From Ramlibacter ginsenosidimutans (GTDB lineage: Bacteria; Pseudomonadota; Gammaproteobacteria; Burkholderiales; Burkholderiaceae_C), in NCBI RefSeq assembly GCF_016654015.1, contig NZ_JAEPWM010000009.1, positions 1 through 64,000 on the forward strand: a DNA stretch of 64,000 bases, in the 5' to 3' direction. How positions within the stretch are numbered: the first letter of the stretch is position 1; each line of letters begins with the position of its first letter. This document shows, piece after piece, positions 40,765-48,681 of the stretch. Both the position numbers and the translations under genes were made by a program. The notes under the pieces are model-generated. The model had not been told where the DNA came from. It saw nothing but the letters and a program-made list of their open reading frames with translations, and ran no database searches.

Positions 40765-41883
40765 TCAAGGCGCGGGGCCCGCAGCGGTCCAGTGCCCCAG
40801 CACCGCGTCCCAGTCCGCCGGCCCGCGCGGCGCGGCGCCCGCCTGCGACGGGGTGCGCGAGAAGCGCGGCGCCGGCGCGGGCTGCGCCACCCCGTCGACC
40901 GTGACGAACGCCTGCCGCGCCGCATTTTGCGGATGCCGCGCCGCGTCGGACAGCGACAGCACCGGTGCGCAGCATGCATCCGTGCCTTCCAGCAGATCGG
41001 TCCAGTCTTGCCGCGAACGCGAGCGGAAGATCGTCGCGAGCGCCGCGCGCAGCTCCGGCCAGCGGGCGCGGTCGTCCTGCGTGTCGCGCAGGTGCTCCGG
41101 CACGCCGATGCGCTCACACAGCTCGGCGAAGAACTGCGGCTCCAGCGCACCCACGCTCATGTGCCCGCCGTCCGCCGTTTCGTAGACCGCGTAGAACGGC
41201 GCGCCGCCATCGAGCAGGTTGCGCTCGCGTTCCTCCACGAAGCCGCCACGCAAGGCCATCGAGGCGAACAGGGACATCAGGCTCAGCGTGCCGTCGGTGA
41301 TGGCGGCGTCGACCACCTGCCCGTGCCCGGACGTGCGCGCTTCGTGCAAGGCCGCGAGGATGCCCACCAGCAGGTAGAGGCTGCCGCCGCCGTAGTCGCC
41401 CACCAGGTTGAGGGGCGGGACCGGCCGGTCGTGCGGGCCGATGGCGTGCAGCGCACCAGATAGCGCGATGTAGTTGATGTCGTGGCCGGCCGCGTGCGCG
41501 AGCGGGCCGGTCTGTCCCCAGCCCGTCATGCGCGCGTAGACCAGCCGCGGGTTGCGCTCCGCGACCAGCTCGGGCCCGAGGCCGAGGCGCTCCATCACCC
41601 CGGGGCGGAAGCCCTCCACCAGGACGTCGGCGCCGTCCAGCAGGCGCAGCACGCGATCGCGGTCGGCAAGCGACTTGAGGTCCGCCTGGAGCACCGTGCG
41701 CCCGCGCCCGATGAACTGCGTGGCGTCCGCAAGCCTGGCGTTGGCACGCTGGATCGTGACGACCTCTGCGCCCATGTCGGCCAGCAGCATGCAGGCGAAG
41801 GGCGCCGGCCCGAGGCCCGCGAACTCCACGACCCGCAGCCCGCACAAGGGACCGACGCGCGCGGCTGCGTCCGGTACCGTCAC
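40765..41883 (-). CDS. Alpha-methylacyl-CoA racemase-like CoA-transferase-fold enzyme
   Basis: The 372-residue CaiB/BaiF-fold protein has the racemase-branch features GLGPAPFACMLLADMGAEVV, GWGQTGPLAHAAGHDINYIALSGAL and VGDYGGGSLYLLVGILAAL. These hold the His and Asp residues that abstract the alpha proton. It epimerises 2-methylacyl-CoA thioesters so branched acids can enter beta-oxidation. The start is GTG 41883; the Bug gene lies upstream with a 4-bp gap, so both share a promoter with the GntR operator at 42907-42919. Confidence 0.85.
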   Translation of the reverse strand: MTVPDAAARVGPLCGLRVVEFAGLGPAPFACMLLADMGAEVVTIQRANARLADATQFIGRGRTVLQADLKSLADRDRVLRLLDGADVLVEGFRPGVMERLGLGPELVAERNPRLVYARMTGWGQTGPLAHAAGHDINYIALSGALHAIGPHDRPVPPLNLVGDYGGGSLYLLVGILAALHEARTSGHGQVVDAAITDGTLSLMSLFASMALRGGFVEERERNLLDGGAPFYAVYETADGGHMSVGALEPQFFAELCERIGVPEHLRDTQDDRARWPELRAALATIFRSRSRQDWTDLLEGTDACCAPVLSLSDAARHPQNAARQAFVTVDGVAQPAPAPRFSRTPSQAGAAPRGPADWDAVLGHWTAAGPAP

Positions 41884-41887
41884 GGCC

Positions 41888-42868
41888 TCAGTCCAGCTTG
41901 ATGTTGGAGCGCCTGATCACCTGGCCCCACTGCGTCATCTCGTCGCGGATCAGCTGTTCCAGCTCCGCCGGCGTGCTGCTGCGCGCTTCCACGTCGCGCT
42001 CGGTGAAGAGCTTCTGCACTTCCGGCTTCGCAACGGCGTAGGCGACCGCGTCGTGCAGCCTGGCCACCACGGCGTCCGGCACGCCGGCCGGGGCCAGCAC
42101 GCCGAACCACGCGATGCTGCGGAAGCCCGGCACCTCCTCGGCAATCGCCGGCAGGCCCGGTACCACGCTGGTCCGGGCGGAGGAGCCGACCGCAAGGTAG
42201 CGGACCTTGCCGGCATTCAGCATGGTGGCGCCATCGAGGCCGGTGACGAAGGCCGCTTGCAACTGGCCGCCGCCAAAGGCCGTCATCATCGGCGCGCCGC
42301 CGTTGTACGGGACGTGCGTGAGCTTCAGGCCGGCCAGGTGGTTGAAGTACTCGCCGGTCAGGTGCGACAGCGAGCCGACGCCGACCGAGCCGAAGTTCCA
42401 GCTGCTGCCGGACTGCTTCGCCGCCGCCAGGAACTCCTTCAGGTTCTTTGCCGGGTTGCTCGCGGAGACCGCGAGGATCATGGGCGTGATCACCGCCGTG
42501 GACACCGGGCGCAGGTCCTTGATCGGGTCGTACGGCGTCTTGCGCAGCAGGGGCAGGATCGCGTTGGGTCCGGAATTGCCGAACACCAGCGTGTAGCCAT
42601 CGGGGGCCGCCTTGGCCACCGCGTCGGTGCCGATCATGCCGCCGGCGCCCGCCTTGTTGTCGATGACCACCGGCTGCTTGAGGTACTCCTGCAGCGCCGG
42701 CTGGATGGCACGCGCAACCTGGTCCGTGGTGCCGCCGGCCGCGTAGGGAACCACGATGTGGATCGGCCGCGAAGGATAGCTCTCCTGCGCGAGCGCCGAA
42801 GCCGCGGCGAAGGTGGAGAGCACGCCGGCGGCGCACAGGGCGAGGAGGTGGCGGCGGGATCGGGGCAT
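41888..42868 (-). CDS. Bug-type (TctC) periplasmic solute-binding protein
   Basis: The 326-residue protein has a signal peptide (LLALCAAGVLSTFAAASALAQ, mature about residue 29) followed by the Bug fold: YPSRPIHIVVPYAAGGTTDQVARAI, NKAGAGGMIGTDAVAKAAPDGYTL and THVPYNGGAPMMTAFGGG. Bug proteins capture organic acids for tripartite tricarboxylate transporters, but no TctA/TctB genes lie here, so it may serve a distant transporter. It is first in an operon with the racemase. Confidence 0.92.
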   Translation of the reverse strand: MPRSRRHLLALCAAGVLSTFAAASALAQESYPSRPIHIVVPYAAGGTTDQVARAIQPALQEYLKQPVVIDNKAGAGGMIGTDAVAKAAPDGYTLVFGNSGPNAILPLLRKTPYDPIKDLRPVSTAVITPMILAVSASNPAKNLKEFLAAAKQSGSSWNFGSVGVGSLSHLTGEYFNHLAGLKLTHVPYNGGAPMMTAFGGGQLQAAFVTGLDGATMLNAGKVRYLAVGSSARTSVVPGLPAIAEEVPGFRSIAWFGVLAPAGVPDAVVARLHDAVAYAVAKPEVQKLFTERDVEARSSTPAELEQLIRDEMTQWGQVIRRSNIKLD

Positions 42869-42906
42869 GTTCTGTTGTCTCCTGGATGGCGAGCGGCAAA
42901 GCTTCA

Positions 42907-42919
42907 ATGGTAGGACCAT
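42907..42919. promoter_or_regulatory. GntR/FadR-type operator, site 1
   Basis: Perfect palindrome ATGGTAGGACCAT. On the minus strand it overlaps the -10 (TACCAT) of a promoter with -35 TTGACG (42936-42931) and an 18-bp spacer, driving the Bug and racemase genes. It has the TNGTnnnACNA pattern bound by FadR-subfamily GntR proteins. Confidence 0.6.
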
Positions 42920-42932
42920 CGGAGCGAAAGCG

Positions 42933-43364
42933 TCAACCGCCGGAGCGCGGCCGCCTCTGCAGCACGACGGGCTTGCCGCCCAGCCGGCGCTTGCACATCC
43001 ACGCCGCGAGCGCGGAATCCAGGTAATCGGCATGGCCGGGGAACCAGCGCGCGAGTTCGGCCACGAAGGAGCGCCCGATGTCGATGCGGCCCTGCGCCAC
43101 GAGCGGCGCCACCTCGTCGGCCGACTTCAGCACCGCCGCGTGTTCGTCGACGTGGCAGTCGCCTGGCGGGAAGTCGGTCTCGCGCATCCAGGCGTCCTCG
43201 GCGCCGAAATGCGCGCGCAGGTGCGCGATGACTTCGGCCAGGCAGGCCGGAAACTCCGCGTCGGAACAGGCCTGGGCCCGCGCGATGATCGCGTCGAACT
43301 CGGCGTGGACGTCGTCCATGGGCGCGAAGCCCAGCACGACCGGATTGCGTTCATTCGCTTGCAT
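42933..43364 (-). CDS. Bacteriohemerythrin
   Basis: The 143-residue four-helix protein carries the di-iron ligands in order: His in DDVHAEFD, His and Glu in HFGAEDAWM, two His in CHVDEH, and His/Asp in GHADYLD. It binds O2 reversibly in the cytoplasm. Its position beside a Rieske oxygenase gene is notable: it could supply or sense oxygen, but a chance location is possible. ATG 43364 fits the family; upstream in-frame sequence is promoter DNA. Confidence 0.88.
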   Translation of the reverse strand: MQANERNPVVLGFAPMDDVHAEFDAIIARAQACSDAEFPACLAEVIAHLRAHFGAEDAWMRETDFPPGDCHVDEHAAVLKSADEVAPLVAQGRIDIGRSFVAELARWFPGHADYLDSALAAWMCKRRLGGKPVVLQRRPRSGG

Positions 43365-43466
43365 CGTTGCCTCGCTGCGGCAGCGCTTCGCGCCGCGGGG
43401 TTGCGGACGCGCCAGGGCCGCCGGCGAAAAGTGGACAGCATAGCATCCCGCATGCAAAATAGCCCC

Positions 43467-43481
43467 AATGGTTGGACCATT
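43467..43481. promoter_or_regulatory. GntR/FadR-type operator, site 2, and promoter
   Basis: AATGGTTGGACCATT, a palindrome apart from the central TGG, ending 14 bp before the Rieske gene start. A possible promoter lies just upstream (-35 TGGACA 43432-43437, -10 CAAAAT 43455-43460, 17-bp spacer), so the operator sits just downstream of the -10, as expected for a repressor. Confidence 0.6.
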
Positions 43482-43494
43482 CAAGGACGAGTGA

Positions 43495-44808
43495 ATGTTG
43501 ACACGTGAAGACAACGAACTGCTGGTGCGCGTCGGGCCCGAGACGGCCATGGGCAAGCTAATGCGGCTGTACTGGATCCCCTTCCTGCTGTCGCGCGACG
43601 TGGCCGCGGACGGCGCGCCCTATCGCGTGCGGCTGCTGGGCGAGGACCTGGTCGCGTTCCGCGACAGCGCCGGCCGCGTGGGCCTGGTGGACCAGGCGTG
43701 CCCGCACCGCGGCGCACCGCTGGTCTTCGGCCGCAACGAGGACGGCGGTCTGCGCTGCGTGTACCACGGCTGGAAATTCGCGGTGGACGGCGCCTGCCAG
43801 GAGATGCCGGCCGAAGCGGCGAACACGCCGATGCTGAAGAAGGTGCGGGTGAAGGCCTATCCCGTGCAGGAGCGCAATGGCGTGCTGTGGGCCTACATGG
43901 GTCCGGATGCCGTGCCGCCGCCGCTGCCCAGCCTGGAATGGAACATGGTGCCCGAGCAGAACGCGCACGTCTCCATGCGCATCCAGGAATGCAACTGGCT
44001 GCAGGCGCTGGAAGGCGAGGTCGACTCCGCGCACGCGGCCATCCTGCACGGGCGCGTGGACGCCGGCGGCAGCATCGACCAGTGGAAGCAGGCGGCGGAC
44101 CTCGCGCCGAAGTTCGAGGTGACGCAGCACGAGGCCGGCGTGCACATCGCCTCGCGCCGGCAGGTCGGCAAGGAACAGAACTACATCCGGGTCAACCAGT
44201 TCCTCATGCCGTTCTGGACGCTGGTGCCGCCCTTCTCGCAATACCCGGAGCTGAGTGGCCACGCGTGGGTGCCGATCGACGACGAGCACACGCTGTGCAT
44301 CATGTTCTCCTACCATCCGGCCCAGCCCTTCTACGAGAAGACGCGCAAGCTGTTCCGCGAGGGCCATAACGGCCGCGAGACCGGCCATGCCTCCGAGCAC
44401 GCCTTCGAGCCGCGCCCGGTGACCGTGCCGTATGCGACCTACTGGAGCAAGTACAAGCGCGAGAACGCCTACGGCTACGACCCCGAGCTCGCGCGCAAGT
44501 ACAACGCCGGCATGCCGGGCCTGTGGCTGCAGGACGCAGCCTGCCAGTCCGGCGTGACGGCGATCTACGACCGCAGCAAGGAGAACCTGGGCCTGAGCGA
44601 CAGCGGCGTCATCCGCACGCGGCGGGTGCTGCTGGAAGCGGCGAAGAAACTGGCGCAGGAGGGCCAGCGGCCACCCTCCGTGGACGCCAGCGACAAGCTC
44701 CTGGTGCGGGCCATCTCCATCACCATCCCCGCCGGCGCCGACTGGATGGCCGCTGGCCGGGAATTCATGCGCGCCGAGCCGGGCAAGGATTTCGGCTACC
44801 AACCGTAA
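43495..44808 (+). CDS. Rieske ring-hydroxylating oxygenase, terminal component (phthalate 4,5-dioxygenase family)
   Basis: The 437-residue oxygenase has the Rieske cluster motif with Cys69, His71, Cys88 and His91 (CPHRGAPLV, CVYHGWKF) and the mononuclear iron site EGEVDSAHAAILHG. The sequence pattern is that of the phthalate dioxygenase oxygenase (OphA2-like) group, which hydroxylates or demethylates aromatic acids using electrons from a separate reductase. No reductase gene is adjacent. The start at ATG 43495 is close to operator site 2. The next gene, a CoA-transferase, follows by 8 bp. Confidence 0.9.
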   Translation: MLTREDNELLVRVGPETAMGKLMRLYWIPFLLSRDVAADGAPYRVRLLGEDLVAFRDSAGRVGLVDQACPHRGAPLVFGRNEDGGLRCVYHGWKFAVDGACQEMPAEAANTPMLKKVRVKAYPVQERNGVLWAYMGPDAVPPPLPSLEWNMVPEQNAHVSMRIQECNWLQALEGEVDSAHAAILHGRVDAGGSIDQWKQAADLAPKFEVTQHEAGVHIASRRQVGKEQNYIRVNQFLMPFWTLVPPFSQYPELSGHAWVPIDDEHTLCIMFSYHPAQPFYEKTRKLFREGHNGRETGHASEHAFEPRPVTVPYATYWSKYKRENAYGYDPELARKYNAGMPGLWLQDAACQSGVTAIYDRSKENLGLSDSGVIRTRRVLLEAAKKLAQEGQRPPSVDASDKLLVRAISITIPAGADWMAAGREFMRAEPGKDFGYQP

Positions 44809-44816
44809 AGCAGTCC

Positions 44817-46118
44817 ATGAGCGAACCCGAAGTTTCTCCCCTCGCCCGCCGCACCGCCGAGTTTCCCCCGCACACGCCCCGCCCCGCCGGCGCGCCGACC
44901 GCGTTGCAGGGCATCCGCGTCATCGACTTCTCGCACTTCATCGCCGGCCCGCTCGCCACGATGATGCTGGCCGACATGGGCGCCGACGTCATCAAGATCG
45001 AGCCGCCCGAGCGCGGCGACGAGTTGCGCTACTACCCTCCCGCGGTGCCGGGGCTGGAGCAGCAGGGCGGCCCCTTCACCTGGGGCAACCGCAACAAGCG
45101 CAGCTTCGCGCTGGACCTGAAGGCGCCGGCAGGCGCCGAGCTCGCGCGCCAGCTGATCGCGCAGGCCGACGTGGTCGTGGAGAACTTCTCCACCGGCGTG
45201 ATGCAGCGCTTCGGCCTGGACTACGAGGCCTGCCGCAAGATCAATCCCAAGCTGGTGTACTGCTCGGTGTCGGCCTACGGGCGCGAAGGCCCGTTCGCCG
45301 ACCGCCTCGGATTCGACCCGGTGGTCCAGGCCGAAAGCGGATTCGTCTCCATGAACGGCTATCCCGACCGCATGGGCGTGCGTTCGTCGTCGGCCGTGAT
45401 GGACATCAGCACTGCGCTCATGACATGCAACGCCGTGCTCGGCGCCCTGCTCGCCCGCGAGCGCCAGGGCGAGGGCCAGTTCGTGGAGGTCGCGCTGTTC
45501 GACACCGGCCTGCTCATGACCGGCTGGGCCACCATGCAGCACCTCATCACCGGCCAGGAACCGCAGAGGCACGGCAACACCAGCGTGGACACCTGTCCTT
45601 CCGGCGTATTCGAGGCCTCGGACAAGGCGTTCTACATCAACTGCGGCAACGACAAGATCTTCCAGCGGCTCGCGCTGCAGGTGCTGGAGCGGCCCGACCT
45701 CGCGAACGACCCGGTGCTGAAGGACCGCAACGGCCGCATTGCCCGGCGCGACGAACTGTTCGCGCAGCTGAACGCCGCCTTCGCGCAGCATCCGTGGAGC
45801 CACTGGCAGGAGCGCATGCGCGCGGCGCAGATTCCCTGCGGCGAGGTGCGCACCGTGGGCGAAGCCATGCGCTCGCCGGAAGCGCGCGCGCGGCAGCTGG
45901 TCACCCGCATTCCGCATCCCACGCTGGGCGAAGTGCCGAACATCGCCTCGCCCATCCGCTACGCGCGCACGCCCATGGTCGACCCGGTCCCGGCGCCCGA
46001 CGTGGGACAGCACACGGAGGCGGTGCTGCGCGAAGTCCTGCACCTGCCGCAGGAGCGCATAGCCGAACTCGCGCGCGCCGGCACCTTCGGCCGCCGGGTC
46101 ACGCCCGGCGCGCGCTGA
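44817..46118 (+). CDS. Class III CoA-transferase (CaiB/BaiF family)
   Basis: The 433-residue protein opens with LQGIRVIDFSHFIAGPLATMMLADMGADVIKIEPP after a 30-residue Pro-rich start, and has VVVENFSTGVMQRFGL and RLGFDPVVQAESGFVSMNG, containing the catalytic Asp region. It probably activates the acid released or made by the Rieske enzyme as a CoA ester. It is co-transcribed with the oxygenase and converges with the GntR regulator gene 18 bp away. Confidence 0.92.
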   Translation: MSEPEVSPLARRTAEFPPHTPRPAGAPTALQGIRVIDFSHFIAGPLATMMLADMGADVIKIEPPERGDELRYYPPAVPGLEQQGGPFTWGNRNKRSFALDLKAPAGAELARQLIAQADVVVENFSTGVMQRFGLDYEACRKINPKLVYCSVSAYGREGPFADRLGFDPVVQAESGFVSMNGYPDRMGVRSSSAVMDISTALMTCNAVLGALLARERQGEGQFVEVALFDTGLLMTGWATMQHLITGQEPQRHGNTSVDTCPSGVFEASDKAFYINCGNDKIFQRLALQVLERPDLANDPVLKDRNGRIARRDELFAQLNAAFAQHPWSHWQERMRAAQIPCGEVRTVGEAMRSPEARARQLVTRIPHPTLGEVPNIASPIRYARTPMVDPVPAPDVGQHTEAVLREVLHLPQERIAELARAGTFGRRVTPGAR

Positions 46119-46136
46119 AGCCGCAGGCGCTGCCGC

Positions 46137-46877
46137 TCAGGCCGCGGCCTTCTGCTCGGTCCACAGCGCCAGGTACTGCGTATGCAGCCGCCGCAGGTGC
46201 CGCGACATCTCGGCCACCGCCGCATCGGCGTCGCGGCTGCGCAAGTGCTTCATGAAGCGCTTGCGCGAAGGCAGCGTGTACGGGTTCTCGCGCGGGCCGA
46301 TCTTCTCGATGAACTTGCCGAACACCGCCATCACGCTTTCCATGGTGATCGCGATGATCGGGTTGCGCGTGGTGCGCGCCAGGAGCACGTGGAACTCGCG
46401 GTGCAGCTGCTGTCGTTCGTCGAAGCGGCCCGCTTCGTGCGCGCGCGTGGCGGCCGCGATGTTCGCTTCGAGCGCCTCGAAGTCCGCATCGGTCGCGCGT
46501 TCGCAGGCCACGCGCACCACGATGTCGTTGAGCCAGATCCGCGCTTCCGTCAGCTGCTGGGGCGTGATCGCGCCCAGGTGGTAGAGGTCGCTCAGGCCCG
46601 TCACGATCGCGCCGCCGCTGCCGGTGCGCACGAACGCGCCCCCGCTCGCGCCCTTGCGCATCTCGATCAGGCCCGCGTGTTCCAGCGTGCGCAGCGCTTC
46701 GCGCAGCGTGTTGCGGCTCACCCGCAGCCGCAGCGACAGGTCGCGCTCGGACGGCAGGCGGTCGCCGGGCTTGAGCCGGCCGTCCTCCACCATGGAGCGC
46801 ACCTGGGCCGCGATTTCGTCCACGGCGCGCGCGGGAGAGATCGCTGCGAACGACAGGTCGGCGGCAGGAGCTTTCAT
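46137..46877 (-). CDS. FadR-subfamily GntR transcriptional regulator (FCD domain)
   Basis: The 246-residue regulator has an N-terminal winged helix-turn-helix (LKPGDRLPSERDLSLRLRVSRNTLREALRTLEHAGLIEMRKG, about residues 37-78) and a C-terminal FCD effector domain (about 95-232) with metal-site histidines (EFHVLL, KHLRS, MSRHLRRLH). It is 32 bp downstream of the DUF35 gene, so it may be the last gene of the thiolase unit. Three ATGGTnnnACCAT-type operators nearby are its likely targets, probably relieved by a pathway acid or CoA ester. Confidence 0.9.
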   Translation of the reverse strand: MKAPAADLSFAAISPARAVDEIAAQVRSMVEDGRLKPGDRLPSERDLSLRLRVSRNTLREALRTLEHAGLIEMRKGASGGAFVRTGSGGAIVTGLSDLYHLGAITPQQLTEARIWLNDIVVRVACERATDADFEALEANIAAATRAHEAGRFDERQQLHREFHVLLARTTRNPIIAITMESVMAVFGKFIEKIGPRENPYTLPSRKRFMKHLRSRDADAAVAEMSRHLRRLHTQYLALWTEQKAAA

Positions 46878-46909
46878 GGGGGGGTGGCCGCGATTCTAGT
46901 GCCGCGGCC

Positions 46910-47353
46910 TCAGGCGCAGCGCCACTGCAGCAGCGAGAACGGCGGCGCAGCGTCGGCGTGATGCTCGAACACGCCGTTCACCTCGGCGCCGATGCGCACC
47001 TCCTGCAGCGGGTCGCCGAGCAGGTTGCCGACCATGCGCACGTTGCCCGCCTGGGGCAGTTCCACCAGCACGGCAACATAAGGACAGCGGTCCTTCAGCG
47101 CCGGATGCACCGGATGCCAGACGCGCTCCCAGCTGTAGATGCGGCCCTGCGGCCGCACCTCCACCCACGCGGGGTCGAACGCGTGGCAGCGGTGGCAGAT
47201 GCACTCCGGCGCGAACTGCCACGCGCCGCACTGCGTGCAGCGCTGCACCAGCAGGCGGCCTTCGCGCAGCCCCGCCCAGTAAGGCGCCGAGATGCCATCG
47301 CTCTCCGGAACGGGGATGGGCAGGCCGGTCGGCAGGTAGGCGGCCGAACTCAC
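46910..47353 (-). CDS. DUF35 (zinc-ribbon/OB-fold) partner of thiolase-fold enzyme
   Basis: The 147-residue protein has the rubredoxin-like zinc ribbon (CTQCGAWQFAPECICHRCHA, four Cys) followed by an OB fold that binds acyl-CoA (GRIYSWERVWHPVHPALKDRCPYVAVLVELPQ). DUF35 proteins form complexes with thiolase-fold enzymes such as the steroid aldolase Ltp2. The GTG start at 47353 overlaps the stop of the upstream thiolase-fold gene by 4 bp, showing obligate partnership. Confidence 0.9.
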   Translation of the reverse strand: MSSAAYLPTGLPIPVPESDGISAPYWAGLREGRLLVQRCTQCGAWQFAPECICHRCHAFDPAWVEVRPQGRIYSWERVWHPVHPALKDRCPYVAVLVELPQAGNVRMVGNLLGDPLQEVRIGAEVNGVFEHHADAAPPFSLLQWRCA

Positions 47354-48549
47354 TGGACCACCCTCCTCTCCAGTGCATCCTGCGAGCCCAGCAGCAGGTC
47401 GCTGGCCGGCGCCACCATCGGGCCGCCCACCACCAGCGCCACGTCGTTGCGCGCGACCGGATTGCACGAGGTGCCGCGCACCTGCCGCACTGCCTCCAGC
47501 ACCAGCTCGAAGCCGTGCATGTAGCACTCGGCGAGGTTGCCGCCGCTGGTGTTCAGCGGCAGGCGGCCGCCCGCCGCCAGCAGGTTGTCGAGCGTGAGGA
47601 AGTCGTTCGCCTCTTCCGGCGCGAAGAAGCCGTGCTCCGCGAGCGCCATCACCACGCCGCCGGTGAAGTTCTCGTAGCACTGCACCACGCCCACGTCCGC
47701 GGGCGTGAGGCCCGCCATGCGATAGAGCTCGGGAGCCACGGTCGTGAAGTTCGCGGATGCGTAATCGGGCGAGTTGTGCGCCTGCGCGCCGAAGCGCTCG
47801 CTCGCGCCGGCAGCGGCGCCGAGGAGGTACACCGGCTCGTTCGGGAAGTCGCGCGCGCGTTCGGCGTCCACCAGCACCACGGCGGCCGCGCCGTCGTTTT
47901 CCATGCAGCAGTCGAACAGGTGGAAGGGCTCGACGATCCAGCGCGAGGCGTCGTAGCGCGCCGCATCGAGCGGCTTGCCGTGCATGAGGGCGCGCGGGTT
48001 GTTCTGCGCGTGCCGGTACGAGGCGAGCGCGATGGCGCGCAAGGCCTGCTGGCGCACGCCGTGCTCGTGCATGAAGCGGCGCACGCGCATCGCGAAGCGC
48101 TGCGGCGGTGCGATGACGCCGTAGGGCACCAGGTACGAACGCTCGCCCGCGACCGTGCCCGCCGCGCTCGCCTGCCCGAAGCGCCCGTACTGGCCCTGCG
48201 CGAGCGAGCGGAACACCACCACGCACTCGGCCTGCCCGGTCGCGATCGCGGCCGCGCCATTGGCGACGGCAGCGCAGCAGCCACCGCCGCCGCCGCCCCA
48301 CTGCATCGTCGCCGAACGCAGGCGCGGCAGCCCCAGCGCGGCGGCGAGGCGGACCGCATCGCTGCGTTCCTCGCCATACGAGGCGAAGCCGTCGATGGCA
48401 CGCGGGTCCAGTCCCGCGTCCCGGCACGCGGCCAGGATGGCCTGCAACGCCAGCTGGAATTCCGGGACGGGCGACTGGCCGTGCTTGTAGTACGGGCTCT
48501 CGCCGATGCCGACCACGGCGACACGGCCCCGCAGGGTGCGCTCAGCCAA
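47350..48549 (-). CDS. SCP-x/Ltp2-like thiolase-fold enzyme (possible retro-aldolase)
   Basis: The 399-residue thiolase-superfamily protein keeps the N-terminal nucleophile region (MQWGGGGGGCCAAVANGAAAI). The C-terminal GHP histidine of true thiolases is replaced by NTSGGNLAECYMHGFE, and the other motif is CYENFTGGVVMALAE. These features are shared with Ltp2-type proteins, which cleave side chains by retro-aldol reaction with a DUF35 partner. It is therefore more likely a C-C lyase on a CoA ester than an acetyl-transferring thiolase. Operator site 3 lies 37 bp upstream. Confidence 0.85.
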   Translation of the reverse strand: MAERTLRGRVAVVGIGESPYYKHGQSPVPEFQLALQAILAACRDAGLDPRAIDGFASYGEERSDAVRLAAALGLPRLRSATMQWGGGGGGCCAAVANGAAAIATGQAECVVVFRSLAQGQYGRFGQASAAGTVAGERSYLVPYGVIAPPQRFAMRVRRFMHEHGVRQQALRAIALASYRHAQNNPRALMHGKPLDAARYDASRWIVEPFHLFDCCMENDGAAAVVLVDAERARDFPNEPVYLLGAAAGASERFGAQAHNSPDYASANFTTVAPELYRMAGLTPADVGVVQCYENFTGGVVMALAEHGFFAPEEANDFLTLDNLLAAGGRLPLNTSGGNLAECYMHGFELVLEAVRQVRGTSCNPVARNDVALVVGGPMVAPASDLLLGSQDALERRVVQ

Positions 48550-48584
48550 GCGACACCTCTTGCGGACCGGGGCGGCGGCGAAGG

Positions 48585-48599
48585 ATTGGTCCTACCATT
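48585..48599. promoter_or_regulatory. GntR/FadR-type operator, site 3
   Basis: ATTGGTCCTACCATT, on the minus strand AATGGTAGGACCAAT, the same core as site 1 with one changed outer base. It lies just downstream of a possible promoter (-35 TTGACG 48635-48630, weak -10 TACCCT) for the thiolase, DUF35 and gntR genes. Confidence 0.58.
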
Positions 48600-48681
48600 T
48601 GAACGAGGGTAGCACCCTCGCCCACTCAGCGTCAACGCGCGCTGCGAGCGCGAGCCGCGCTGCGCGGCCGCGGCAGCCCGA

